From contig JAJQAR010000187.1 in the NCBI GenBank assembly GCA_021203705.1, positions 1-22,736 on the forward strand: 22,736 bases of DNA, in the 5' to 3' direction. A program made the translations under genes and the position numbers. Source of the stretch: Prevotella sp. GTDB lineage: Bacteria > Bacteroidota > Bacteroidia > Bacteroidales > Bacteroidaceae. How positions within the stretch are numbered: position 1 is the first letter of the stretch; every line of letters begins with the position of its first letter. Shown here one piece after another: positions 10,077 through 17,989 of the stretch. A model generated the notes under the pieces. The model had not been told where the DNA came from. It saw nothing but the letters and a program-made list of their open reading frames with translations, and did no database searches.

Positions 10077-11126
10077 TTATTTTGTAAGCACCGCAAGCAC
10101 CGTTTTCATTTTGAAATAGTCTTCCGACATATACATCAGCCCTTTATAAGGATTATTTGTACCCCATGAGTTCTTGCATATAAAATAGGTCTTATCGTTG
10201 CTGTCGTGTGCCAAGCCGACGATTTCCATGCAGTGGTCATCGGTAGTCGAGAAATTCTCGAACGCACGCTGCCTTGTTTCTTGTGTAACCACAACGAAAC
10301 TTTTGAGTTTCGCCGTTCCACGTTCAAACGAAAATCCCGGTTCGGTAACGTCCCCTTCCCAGCACACACAATGCCCTGACCTTACGGCACATTCCACTCG
10401 TTCTATCAGAGTATCAATGGGCACGTTATAAAACTTATATCCGTTCTTGTTGTCGGGCAGGTCAAGAACAATGTTTTTATAGAAAGGTTTGTGTGAAAAA
10501 GAAGTCAATGCCACATATTCATCTTTAAGGCATACACTATGTGCAAATTCAAGAGGAGTATATGTCACGCCAAACATATATACGTTCTTTGGCAGAGGGT
10601 TTATGATGTCATCGAGCAAATCCACATTGTTTTCACGCAGTGAAGCCAGTCCTTTCCGCTTTTGTATCATTTCGTCGCATACCCCTGCCACTTTTCGGCA
10701 TACCACATTGAAATTGCAGTCAGAATGGTAAGACTCGTAAGGCATCACCCCATATTCCTCCAACAAATCAAGCAACATCGGAGCGACACCACGCAAAGAA
10801 ATAGAGTCTTGTCTTTGTGTAAGATAATACCGTTCTGCTTCCTGCAACAACAGCATACGAGCCACATACGCCACCGACAAATTCACCGAGTCCCCCTTCA
10901 TGATATGTTCGCTCTCTATGGTAGCCAACATTGCGTATGCCCAGCACAGGCTGTTTGCCCCCTGGTCTTTCACTGGTGTCATGCCATTCATCACATCCAT
11001 GGTGAACACATCATCCCTATCTTTCTTGTTATTCCCCTCTTTCTCATTTCCACACGAACAGAGTAATACGGCGACAACAAGAGATAATATCACTCCTTTC
11101 AAGGCTATCTTATTTTTGCGAAGCAA
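10077..11126 (-). CDS. C1B (bleomycin hydrolase/PepC-like) cysteine peptidase, lipoprotein
   Basis: This is a 349-aa papain-fold peptidase. The oxyanion Gln and catalytic Cys lie in TPVKDQGANSLCWAYA (Q55, C61), the catalytic His in DDHCMEIVG (H298) and Asn in KNSWGTNN (N319). EYGVMPYESY, TPLEFAHSV and NVPIDTLIERVECAVRSGHCVCWEGDV match the bleomycin hydrolase/aminopeptidase C branch, though it is about 100 residues shorter than those hexameric enzymes. The N-terminus is a lipoprotein signal, GVILSLVVAVLLCSC, with Cys25 as lipid site, followed by charged residues that could direct surface export. It probably cleaves peptides at the cell envelope. The start is odd: the first in-frame codon able to initiate is TTG at 11126, overlapping ispG by 17 bases, and the next is TTG at 11102. 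No ATG precedes the signal. It is downstream of ispG and probably in its operon. Confidence 0.85.
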   Translation of the reverse strand: MLRKNKIALKGVILSLVVAVLLCSCGNEKEGNNKKDRDDVFTMDVMNGMTPVKDQGANSLCWAYAMLATIESEHIMKGDSVNLSVAYVARMLLLQEAERYYLTQRQDSISLRGVAPMLLDLLEEYGVMPYESYHSDCNFNVVCRKVAGVCDEMIQKRKGLASLRENNVDLLDDIINPLPKNVYMFGVTYTPLEFAHSVCLKDEYVALTSFSHKPFYKNIVLDLPDNKNGYKFYNVPIDTLIERVECAVRSGHCVCWEGDVTEPGFSFERGTAKLKSFVVVTQETRQRAFENFSTTDDHCMEIVGLAHDSNDKTYFICKNSWGTNNPYKGLMYMSEDYFKMKTVLAVLTK

Positions 11127-12963
11127 TTAGTTGTAATAACTTGTCAACAGCAAATTCTTCGGGGATGTTTTTCTCAACACATTCCTTCTTGCGATAGAGG
11201 GAAATCTTGCCACGTCCTGCACCGACATAGCCGTAATCGGCATCCGCCATTTCACCAGGACCGTTGACGATACAGCCCATAATGCCAATTTTCAAGCCCC
11301 GCATGTCCTTTGTAGCCTCCTTGATCTTAGCTATCGTGGAGCGCAGGTCATAGAGTGTTCTGCCACAACCAGGACAACTGATGTACTCCGTTTTTGATAT
11401 CCTAAGACGTGCCGCCTGCAATATACCGAAAGCAGTGGCGTTCACATCATCTATGGATATCGTACCGTCGTTGATAAGCCAAATACCGTCTGCCAATCCG
11501 TCAATAAGCAACGCACCCATATCAGCAGCAGCCTCTATCTGGAAGTCGCCTTTCTCATTATTAGAATGACTGTAATTCTGGATAAACACAATAGGGTTAG
11601 TTATTCCCCCAGCCAACATCTCATGCACAAGGGCACGGTTCTCACCAAGTGAATTGGAATGGTCGCTCATGCACACCACCACTATCTCAGGGTGGGCTTT
11701 CAGACAGGCAAAATACTCGTTCTTGTCAGCACCGTATTGTATCCACAAGAATTTTACAGGCGTATCATAAAGACTGATAAACGGAATAGCGTTGTAAGGG
11801 AATATAGGGTAAACGTTCTCACGGTCAACGAGATTAGCATACACATTATAATCGAGGATATATCCCTGTCCCGGTAATTTCCTTTCAGGCAACACCTTGC
11901 CAACATACACATAATCGGGAATCATGTCGGGATTAGCGTTGCTGTCAATTTTGTTTCTCTCGTTAACACACGAACAGACCACGACAGGTGGGTTGTCGCC
12001 CCCGATATTGGCAACAGGAACGGTTGTCCTGCGCTTAGGATGAAGCCAATCAAAATTTTCAGCCTGCACGCCAGGAATGAAAATATGCCCGTTTTTACGT
12101 GATATATAATCCACAAGATGGCGTGCCACGGGGATTTCTGCCTCCGGCTCCTCTGTGAGTGACACCCTTATGGTGTCTCCTATGCCATCAGCAAGCAGCG
12201 TACCGATACCCAAGGCACTCTTTATACGTCCGTCCTCGCCATCACCAGCCTCCGTAACGCCAAGATGAAGAGGATAGTGCATGCCCTCACTCTCCATTGT
12301 CTTTACCAATAAACGTACCGACATCACCATAACAACAGTGTTGCTCGCTTTTATGGATATCACCACATCGTTGAAATTCTCACGCTTGCAGATACGCAGA
12401 AACTCCATGCAGCTCTCCACTATCCCTTCAGGTGTATCACCGTAACGACTCATTATGCGGTCGGAAAGAGAACCGTGGTTGACACCGATACGTATGGCCG
12501 TATGGTGTTCCTTGCAGATGTTCAGAAACGGGACAAACTGGCGTTCTATTTTCAGCAGTTCCTCTTTGTATTCCTTATCGGTATATTCAAATTTTTTGAA
12601 AGTGCGTGCCGGGTCAACATAGTTGCCAGGGTTTATCCTCACTTTCTCAGCATACAAGGCAGCGACATCAGCAACATGAGGATTGAAATGCACATCGGCA
12701 ACAATAGGCACATCGAAGCCATCGGCAAGGAGACCTGCCTTGATATTCTTGAGGTTCTCCGCCTCACGCACCCCCTGTGTAGTAAGCCGCACATACTCCC
12801 CACCAACCTGTGCTATGCGCTCTGCCTGACGGACACTCGCCTCTGTATCATCTGTCGATGTAGTTGTCATCGACTGTACCCTGATAGGGTTGTCTCCGCC
12901 TAACGGAACACCACCGATATTAACCTCTGTGGTGTGGCGACGACTGTAATTGAATAAATCCAT
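11110..12963 (-). CDS. ispG: 4-hydroxy-3-methylbut-2-en-1-yl diphosphate synthase (IspG/GcpE)
   Basis: IspG is an iron-sulfur enzyme that converts MEcPP to HMBPP, the penultimate step of the MEP isoprenoid pathway. The N-terminal TIM barrel begins RRHTTEVNIGGVPLGGDNPI with VQSMTTTSTDDT. The C-terminal domain has the cluster ligands: CPGC (C530, C533), GCIVNGPGE (C564 and E571). At 617 aa it is the long form with an extra domain between barrel and cluster domain, as in Bacteroidetes, Chlamydia and plants, rather than the ~370-aa E. coli form. The ATG at 12963 lies 21 bases after the purE stop, so the two genes are likely co-transcribed. Its last bases overlap the proposed start of the peptidase gene. 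Confidence 0.97.
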   Translation of the reverse strand: MDLFNYSRRHTTEVNIGGVPLGGDNPIRVQSMTTTSTDDTEASVRQAERIAQVGGEYVRLTTQGVREAENLKNIKAGLLADGFDVPIVADVHFNPHVADVAALYAEKVRINPGNYVDPARTFKKFEYTDKEYKEELLKIERQFVPFLNICKEHHTAIRIGVNHGSLSDRIMSRYGDTPEGIVESCMEFLRICKRENFNDVVISIKASNTVVMVMSVRLLVKTMESEGMHYPLHLGVTEAGDGEDGRIKSALGIGTLLADGIGDTIRVSLTEEPEAEIPVARHLVDYISRKNGHIFIPGVQAENFDWLHPKRRTTVPVANIGGDNPPVVVCSCVNERNKIDSNANPDMIPDYVYVGKVLPERKLPGQGYILDYNVYANLVDRENVYPIFPYNAIPFISLYDTPVKFLWIQYGADKNEYFACLKAHPEIVVVCMSDHSNSLGENRALVHEMLAGGITNPIVFIQNYSHSNNEKGDFQIEAAADMGALLIDGLADGIWLINDGTISIDDVNATAFGILQAARLRISKTEYISCPGCGRTLYDLRSTIAKIKEATKDMRGLKIGIMGCIVNGPGEMADADYGYVGAGRGKISLYRKKECVEKNIPEEFAVDKLLQLIASQK

Positions 12964-12984
12964 GGTATATAAAAGAGATTACTG

Positions 12985-13491
12985 TCAGTTTGTCTTGAAC
13001 TTATATTTTACCTCCGCAAGATCCTGGTTAGCCTTCTCGATTTTCTTGCCCAAATTAGACTTGTAAGCAGTAAGACGAGAGGCAACAGCATCATCAGAGA
13101 GGGCGAGCATCTCAACAGCGAGGATCGCCGCATTCATGGCACCGTTGACACCAACCGTTGCCACTGGTATTCCCGGGGGCATCTGTATGATACTCAACAT
13201 AGCATCAAGGCCATCGAGCATACCCTTGATAGGTACACCGATAACAGGTAATGTAGTACTTGCCGCAATGACACCGGGCAATGCGGCTGCCATACCGGCA
13301 CCTGCGATTATCACTTTTATGCCACGTGCTTTCGCACCCTTGGCAAATTCCTCCACTGCAACGGGCGTGCGGTGCGCTGACAAGGCATTCACCTCAAACG
13401 GTATCTCCATTGAATCTAAAAAGGCCATCGCCTTTTCCATAACGGGCAAGTCGGATGTGCTGCCCATTATTATGCTTACTATCGTTCGCAT
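12985..13491 (-). CDS. purE: N5-carboxyaminoimidazole ribonucleotide mutase
   Basis: PurE (class I) moves a carboxylate from N5-CAIR to give CAIR in purine synthesis. The protein has GSTSDLPVM (10-18), SAHRTP (38-43, catalytic H40), AGAGMAAALPGVIA and GVPIKGMLDGLDAM, all expected for the family. 168 aa is the usual length. The ATG at 13491 is the only sensible start. It is the first gene of purE-ispG-peptidase. A weak TATAATTTG lies upstream on the minus strand, with TA and TTTG spaced one base too far apart, and an AT-rich repeat begins about 40 bases upstream. No PurK gene is visible here. Confidence 0.97.
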   Translation of the reverse strand: MRTIVSIIMGSTSDLPVMEKAMAFLDSMEIPFEVNALSAHRTPVAVEEFAKGAKARGIKVIIAGAGMAAALPGVIAASTTLPVIGVPIKGMLDGLDAMLSIIQMPPGIPVATVGVNGAMNAAILAVEMLALSDDAVASRLTAYKSNLGKKIEKANQDLAEVKYKFKTN

Positions 13492-13529
13492 ACTATATAA
13501 TTTGAATTAAAACTTCGTTCTACATTCAA

Positions 13530-13640
13530 ATTATAAATTAAGAATTAAGAATTAAGAATTAAGAATTCGATTTTGCTTGGCTCCTTGCTTGCGAACTAAT
13601 CATAATTCTCAATTTGTGACCATAATTCCAAATTTATAAT
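13530..13640. repeat. AT-rich nested palindromic repeat (copy A)
   Basis: This 111-base block lies in the gap between purE and the PAP2-like gene. Four exact tandem copies of TTAAGAA (13538-13565) lead into TTCG and a core with two TTGCTTG units. The ends are inverted: ATTATAAATT (13530-13539) pairs with AATTTATAAT (13631-13640), and inside that AATTAAGAATT is nearly complementary to AATTCTCAATT (13604-13614). Bases 13545-13615 align without gaps to 21777-21847 (56 of 71 identical by my hand count). It looks like a dispersed, non-coding, MITE- or REP-like element. Confidence 0.65.
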
Positions 13641-13684
13641 TGCCCCTAACAGCTATTATGAATATCACTAACTTTCGTTCCGTT

Positions 13685-14302
13685 TTAGAAAACGAGAACT
13701 GAGCCGAAAGAGCAGGCTGCACCGAGGAGGAAGCCGAAAACTACCTCGTGGAGAGAGTGCTGGCGGAGGAGCATCCTACTTGTGCCGACCAAGCCGGCAA
13801 GGATGAACACCACGCAAAGCCACCAAATGGGGTTGAAGCCGAAAATGGCGGAGAACGCCATTATAGCCCCTGTAACGCCACCTATTGCCGCCGTATGCAC
13901 GGAGATCTTGAGATACAGGTTCACCATGGCACAGGCAATCTGTACAACGAGAGCCGCGATGACGATGCTCCCGATGAAATGTGGCACATGCGACAGAGCC
14001 ATGAAATAATAGCAGAGCAGGTAACAGATGATGGATATCACGTAGGGTATCACACGCCGCTCCTTATGTCCCATATCCACCAACGACCAACCGTAGTAGC
14101 GGCGGTATATGCGTATAAGCAGCCGTGGCAGTAATATGGTGAACAGGCAGACCATCAACAATAGGAACAGTTTGTATGCCCACGGCAACAGACTGAGATA
14201 GGTGAACAGAAAGAGACCTATCAATCCTACCAAAGGAAGATAGAACGGTGCGAACACGCTGCTCAACACCTTTGCCGCTATAATAATCTGTCTCTGCCTC
14301 AT
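13685..14302 (-). CDS. PAP2-related membrane protein
   Basis: This is a 205-aa very hydrophobic protein with about six membrane segments. The order of motifs fits the phosphatidic-acid phosphatase type 2 superfamily: MGHKERRVIP in the position of motif 1, SVHTAAIGG (S134, H136) for motif 2 and TSRMLLRQHSLHEVVFG for motif 3. The third motif normally reads SR-X5-H-X3-D; here it is S175-R176-X5-H182-X3-E186, so the last Asp is Glu. The first motif lacks the Arg-Pro pair. It may hydrolyse a lipid phosphate at the inner membrane or be a degenerate relative; the substrate is unknown. Its ATG overlaps the rpoN stop (ATGA, 14299-14302), so it is translationally coupled to rpoN. No terminator is obvious after it. 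Confidence 0.8.
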   Translation of the reverse strand: MRQRQIIIAAKVLSSVFAPFYLPLVGLIGLFLFTYLSLLPWAYKLFLLLMVCLFTILLPRLLIRIYRRYYGWSLVDMGHKERRVIPYVISIICYLLCYYFMALSHVPHFIGSIVIAALVVQIACAMVNLYLKISVHTAAIGGVTGAIMAFSAIFGFNPIWWLCVVFILAGLVGTSRMLLRQHSLHEVVFGFLLGAACSFGSVLVF

Positions 14303-15807
14303 CGTTTCCTTAACCGTGCCACTGGAATGCCCAACTGCTCACGATATTTTGCCACCGTGCGCCGTGCCACTGGATATCCTTTTGACTGCATCATATCTTT
14401 TACCGCATCATCATTGAGTGGATTACTCTTGTCCTCGTTGTCAATTAACTCCTTAAGAGCTGTCTTTATCTTGCGTGTCGACATCTCCTCGCCATTCTCC
14501 GTGCGTATGCTGTCGCTGAAGAAATGGCGCAACTTGAATGTTCCCCACCGTGTCTGGGCATATTTCATGTTGCTCACACGTGACACAGTAGAAATGTCAA
14601 GCCCCGTCTTGTCAGCCACATCCTTGAGTATCATTGGTTTCAGGTCTGCTTCGTCACCGTCACGGAAAAACGCTATCTGAATGTCAATTATAGCTTTCAT
14701 GGTGATATACAAGGTATGGCGACGTTGCTTGACTGCATCTATAAAGCCCTGCGCACGCTCAACCTTCTCCTTAGCATAAAGCAAAGCTTCTTTCTCATGG
14801 CGGTTCATCTTCCCCTTGTTCTTAATGTATTCAGTAACCATATCCACGAAAGATGGCGACACATAGAGTTCCGGAACATGACCGCCACTAACTGTGAACG
14901 TTACAGTGCCGTCGTCTGCGGTGTCAACAATGAAATCAGGAGTTATTTGCTGTGTATTGCGCCCTTCTGTCTCGCCGAGAGAAGAGCCAGGTTTAGGATT
15001 CAGTTTGAGGAGTTCCTTACATACAACCTTCACCGTATCAGCATCAACGCCAAGCTGGGCAGTAAGACGGTGCCACCGTTTGTTCATAAAATCATCAAAG
15101 CAATTGGAGACAACCTTTTCCATCAAGGTGCGCATGAAAGAAGGCGATTTGCGCCTGATCTGCAACAAGAGACATTCCTGAAGGCTGCGCCCGCAAATCC
15201 CTGGCGGGTCGAAAGTCTGCAATACAGCAATTACCTTTTCTATCTCGTCGGTATCAACCGAAATATTATGATATATGGCAAGTTCATCACTGAGTGTGTC
15301 AGCATCTTTGCGTAGTAGTCCGTCGCTGTCTAAAGAGCCGATGACATATTCCATCACCTCACGCTGGGTGTCGGTGAGTGTGACGCCAACCATCTGTTCC
15401 TTCAACTTGTCGTAAAAAGACACCTGATCACCGTAAGTCAGTTCCTCATATTCAGCATTACGCTCATTACTTATTACCTGCTGCATAGCGACAGGCATAT
15501 CATCATCACCGCCTATACGGGAAAGAGCCTCATCGAGAGCCGATTCACGCTCCTCACGCTCGTTGGCAGTCTCAAAATCCTCATCAGGGTCAGCAGTGCC
15601 ACCCTCCTCCTGTAACCTATCAGCAACATCACCACTGTTAGGGTCAAGACATTCGAGAGCCGGGTTGTCGTCGAGTTCTGCCTTGACGCTCTGTTCCAAT
15701 TCAGCCAAGGGCATCTCGAGCAGGCGCACCGCGAGCATCTGCTGCTGCGTAAGTCGTTGCGTCTGTATTTGCTTTTGTGCTTGTGTCTGCGAGAGATGTT
15801 GCTCCAT
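14299..15807 (-). CDS. rpoN: RNA polymerase sigma-54 factor
   Basis: RpoN directs RNA polymerase to -24/-12 promoters and needs an AAA+ activator. Region I is Gln/Leu-rich (LSQTQAQKQIQTQRLTQQQM then LAVRLLEMPLAELEQ), followed by an acidic region II (about 60-110), the core-binding region III (about 130-330) and the DNA-binding part. The diagnostic RpoN box reads ARRTVAKYRE (481-490), close to the canonical form. 502 aa is normal. The ATG at 15807 is the only ATG near the conserved start. Two TATTTTTG -7 elements lie upstream on the minus strand. No enhancer-binding activator gene is in the window, so the regulon cannot be inferred. Confidence 0.97.
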   Translation of the reverse strand: MEQHLSQTQAQKQIQTQRLTQQQMLAVRLLEMPLAELEQSVKAELDDNPALECLDPNSGDVADRLQEEGGTADPDEDFETANEREERESALDEALSRIGGDDDMPVAMQQVISNERNAEYEELTYGDQVSFYDKLKEQMVGVTLTDTQREVMEYVIGSLDSDGLLRKDADTLSDELAIYHNISVDTDEIEKVIAVLQTFDPPGICGRSLQECLLLQIRRKSPSFMRTLMEKVVSNCFDDFMNKRWHRLTAQLGVDADTVKVVCKELLKLNPKPGSSLGETEGRNTQQITPDFIVDTADDGTVTFTVSGGHVPELYVSPSFVDMVTEYIKNKGKMNRHEKEALLYAKEKVERAQGFIDAVKQRRHTLYITMKAIIDIQIAFFRDGDEADLKPMILKDVADKTGLDISTVSRVSNMKYAQTRWGTFKLRHFFSDSIRTENGEEMSTRKIKTALKELIDNEDKSNPLNDDAVKDMMQSKGYPVARRTVAKYREQLGIPVARLRKR

Positions 15808-15811
15808 ATTG

Positions 15812-15819
15812 CAAAAATA
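15812..15819 (-). promoter_or_regulatory. Proximal -7 element before rpoN
   Basis: TATTTTTG on the minus strand matches TAnnTTTG and ends only four bases (CAAT) before the rpoN ATG. If used, the mRNA would be leaderless or almost so. No -33 TTTG is visible at the right spacing. Confidence 0.4.
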
Positions 15820-15919
15820 CTACTTTTTTCAGAGTGGCGGAAATGTTTTCCCTCTTTTATGACATTGAAAATACCATAAAAATGACCATTTTCATGCTTA
15901 AAAAATGATTTATGTGTTG

Positions 15920-15927
15920 CAAAAATA
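15920..15927 (-). promoter_or_regulatory. Distal -7 element before rpoN
   Basis: This second TATTTTTG lies on the minus strand, 108 bases upstream of the first and within the same 11-mer, TATTTTTGCAA. It would give an rpoN leader of about 105 bases. Between the two lies a small perfect palindrome, AAAATG-AC-CATTTT (15879-15892), which could be an operator. Confidence 0.4.
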
Positions 15928-15969
15928 AAGATTTTTCCAAATTCACATCTAATATTCCTAAATTATCAT

Positions 15970-15977
15970 TACTTTTG
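15970..15977 (+). promoter_or_regulatory. -7 element of the 61-aa protein gene
   Basis: TACTTTTG matches TAnnTTTG, 40 bases before the ATG at 16018. It is divergent from the rpoN promoters in the same 210-base intergenic region. No -33 element is clear. Confidence 0.5.
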
Positions 15978-16017
15978 CGCTGGTTTTTAAATCAAACTAC
16001 TCAAAATCCATTATGCG

Positions 16018-16203
16018 ATGGAAGATGAAAAAAGAACACAACACACACATCATCATATAGATGAATCAGAGGTGTACAGAAACAAGACCTTATCATCGGC
16101 TAAAATGCGCAAAAAATGGGCACATAGATGTTATATTCTACTTGTTATATTTGCGATAATAGTTTTTGCCGTTTGCGTTTGGTCATACTTTTTTGACAAA
16201 TAA
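16018..16203 (+). CDS. 61-aa His-rich single-pass membrane protein, unknown
   Basis: The protein starts MEDEKRTQHTHHHIDESEVY, a polar, His- and acid-rich N-terminus with four His in six residues (9-13 area). A basic stretch follows (KMRKKWAHR) and then one membrane helix, CYILLVIFAIIVFAVCVWSYFF, ending DK. By the positive-inside rule the N-terminus is cytoplasmic. I do not recognise the family. It is probably a real gene: it has an upstream -7 element, no overlapping frame, and a hairpin over its stop codon. An out-of-frame ATG at 16013 lies just before the chosen start. The His cluster could bind a metal, which is speculation. Confidence 0.65.
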   Translation: MEDEKRTQHTHHHIDESEVYRNKTLSSAKMRKKWAHRCYILLVIFAIIVFAVCVWSYFFDK

Positions 16204-16226
16204 TGCCCGTTTTGCGAGCATTATTT
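16198..16226. terminator. Stop-codon-spanning hairpin between convergent genes
   Basis: AAATAATGC (16198-16206) and GCATTATTT (16218-16226) are perfect 9-bp complements around an 11-base loop and include the TAA of the 61-aa gene. The Na/Pi gene ends six bases away on the other strand. The T-rich end of the stem on both strands fits a shared bidirectional terminator. Confidence 0.5.
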
Positions 16227-16231
16227 GTATT

Positions 16232-17938
16232 CTAATCGCTTAAATACATTTTGCGGTGCTTTGTTCCCATGTGAGCCTCAACCACATTGATAACATAGTC
16301 ACCGAGCTTCTCGCACTCACTGACGATATCCATGTAAATTGTTCCTATGGTGTAGGTGTACTCATGGTTATTCACATCATTGAGGTTCTGCATTTTTAAC
16401 TGGTTGCGGTAGTTGTTTATCTCGTTCTCGATATTGAAAGAACGACTGATGTCAAGTTTTTCCTTACGTCCCGACAACATCACGTTCATTTGGGTAAGAC
16501 TATCATCGGTAAGCTCAAACATCTGTGACAAATGCTCCAACTGCTTTTCGGTGAAGTCCTCACCACCCTGCATCTTTCTACTCATGGTCTGTGCGATATT
16601 CAAACAACTGTCACCGATACTCTCTATTTCAGAAATCTCACGGAGCATGGCACGTATAGTAGCTTTTGTCTCATCACTCAGATGGGCGTTGCTCACACGG
16701 TCAAGGTATTTTGCTATCTCAATCTCCATGCGGTTGCTTATACTCTCGTATCTCTCAACCTTAGAGAACAGTTTGGAAAAAGTAGCGTCGCTGTCGGTAG
16801 TGAGCAGTTCACGAAGGTAGTTGAACATCTTCTGCATACGCTCACCAAAAAGTATTATTTCTTTCTGAGCCTCAAGCACTGACAACTCAGGTGTCTCCAT
16901 AAGAGTGTTGCCACCGATATAATGCAGGCGGAACTCCTCGTTCTCCTCGCTTGAGCGCGGTTTTATCAAGAAACACACCACCTTCTCGATATAAGGCACG
17001 AACCAAATTAATATTAATGTGTTGCAGACATTGAAGCCAGTATGGAAGGCAGCAAGCACAACCGATAGTTTCACAGGATTGGCAACGGAAGAGTGTGGAT
17101 CATAATGCACAATGTGGCATACCGTGTTGACAAAGGGATAAAAAACACACAATATCCATATCACACCGAACACATTGAACACCAAATGCGCCAAAGCAGC
17201 CCGCCGTGCCTGAGTGTTGGCACCGAGCGCGGCAAGATTGGCAGTAAGTGTCGTTCCGATATTTTCACCCATGACAAGAGCGATACCGAGATACACTGGC
17301 AACACACCACTGGAACACAGCACCATGGTAATAGCCATGAGAGCCGCCGAAGACTGCAAAATACAGGTGAGAACCGTGCCTATCAACAGGAATACTATAA
17401 TTGTCATGTAACTGTCGATATCAAACGAAGTGAAGAACGCTAAAAGTTCTGTGTTATGTTCCAAATCCATGTCCTTGCCCGTCTGTCCCAACAGAGCGAG
17501 GGAGAAAAACATAAATGATATACCGAAGATGAAATCCCCTATGAACCTGCGCCGACGTGTGTAGAGCAAGATTATACCGACGATGAAGGCAGGGAACACC
17601 ACATTGGTAAAATTGAATGAAAAACCAATGCTCATTATCCAGGCTGTCAGCGTTGTTCCTATATTCGCTCCCATAATAATAGAAATAGCCTGAGCGAGCG
17701 TTATCAGTCCTGCGTTCACGAACGAGACCGTCATCACCGTGGTTGCCGAAGACGACTGCACGGAGCACGTCACGAACATACCGGTGAGCATACCTGTGAA
17801 ACGATTTTTGGTCATAGTACCCAGAATATGGCGCAACTGTGAACCAGCCATTTTCTGGAGAGCCTCACTCATCACTTTCATACCATAGATGAGCAACGCC
17901 AAAGAGCCAATAATCTTAAAAAGTATCCAAATCGACAT
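16232..17938 (-). CDS. Na+/phosphate cotransporter with PhoU-like C-terminal domain
   Basis: This is a 568-aa inner-membrane protein of the NptA/Na-Pi-II family, which takes up phosphate with sodium. The inverted-repeat core carries paired signatures: QSSSATT (Q61) and QSSAAL (Q195), each followed by a G-x-NIGTTLTA segment (GANIGTTLTA, GENIGTTLTA). About eight or nine membrane helices end near residue 325. The cytoplasmic tail (about 340-560) is a PhoU-like all-alpha domain (FSKVERYESISNRMEIEIAK, ISEIESIGDSCLNIAQ, SECEKLGDYVINVVE), which may sense or gate transport. The ATG at 17938 starts MSIWILFKIIGSLALLIYG. It is monocistronic and divergent from the nucleoside kinase; a 7-bp inverted repeat lies in the 87-base gap. 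Confidence 0.92.
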   Translation of the reverse strand: MSIWILFKIIGSLALLIYGMKVMSEALQKMAGSQLRHILGTMTKNRFTGMLTGMFVTCSVQSSSATTVMTVSFVNAGLITLAQAISIIMGANIGTTLTAWIMSIGFSFNFTNVVFPAFIVGIILLYTRRRRFIGDFIFGISFMFFSLALLGQTGKDMDLEHNTELLAFFTSFDIDSYMTIIVFLLIGTVLTCILQSSAALMAITMVLCSSGVLPVYLGIALVMGENIGTTLTANLAALGANTQARRAALAHLVFNVFGVIWILCVFYPFVNTVCHIVHYDPHSSVANPVKLSVVLAAFHTGFNVCNTLILIWFVPYIEKVVCFLIKPRSSEENEEFRLHYIGGNTLMETPELSVLEAQKEIILFGERMQKMFNYLRELLTTDSDATFSKLFSKVERYESISNRMEIEIAKYLDRVSNAHLSDETKATIRAMLREISEIESIGDSCLNIAQTMSRKMQGGEDFTEKQLEHLSQMFELTDDSLTQMNVMLSGRKEKLDISRSFNIENEINNYRNQLKMQNLNDVNNHEYTYTIGTIYMDIVSECEKLGDYVINVVEAHMGTKHRKMYLSD

Positions 17939-17969
17939 ATTTTAAATTAATTTATGACACGATTCTGCT

Positions 17970-17989
17970 CGGAGTTGAAGAAAACTCCG
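17970..17989. promoter_or_regulatory. Inverted repeat in divergent promoter region
   Basis: CGGAGTT (17970-17976) and AACTCCG (17983-17989) are perfect complements, six bases apart, immediately upstream of a -7-like TAACTTTA (17990-17997; last base differs from TAnnTTTG) for the kinase gene. It may be an operator or a hairpin affecting either divergent gene. Confidence 0.35.

Noticed and set aside
13538..13565. Possible CRISPR-like array from repeated TTAAGAA
   Set aside because: The unit is 7 bases, directly tandem, with no spacers and no cas genes; it is a simple tandem repeat.
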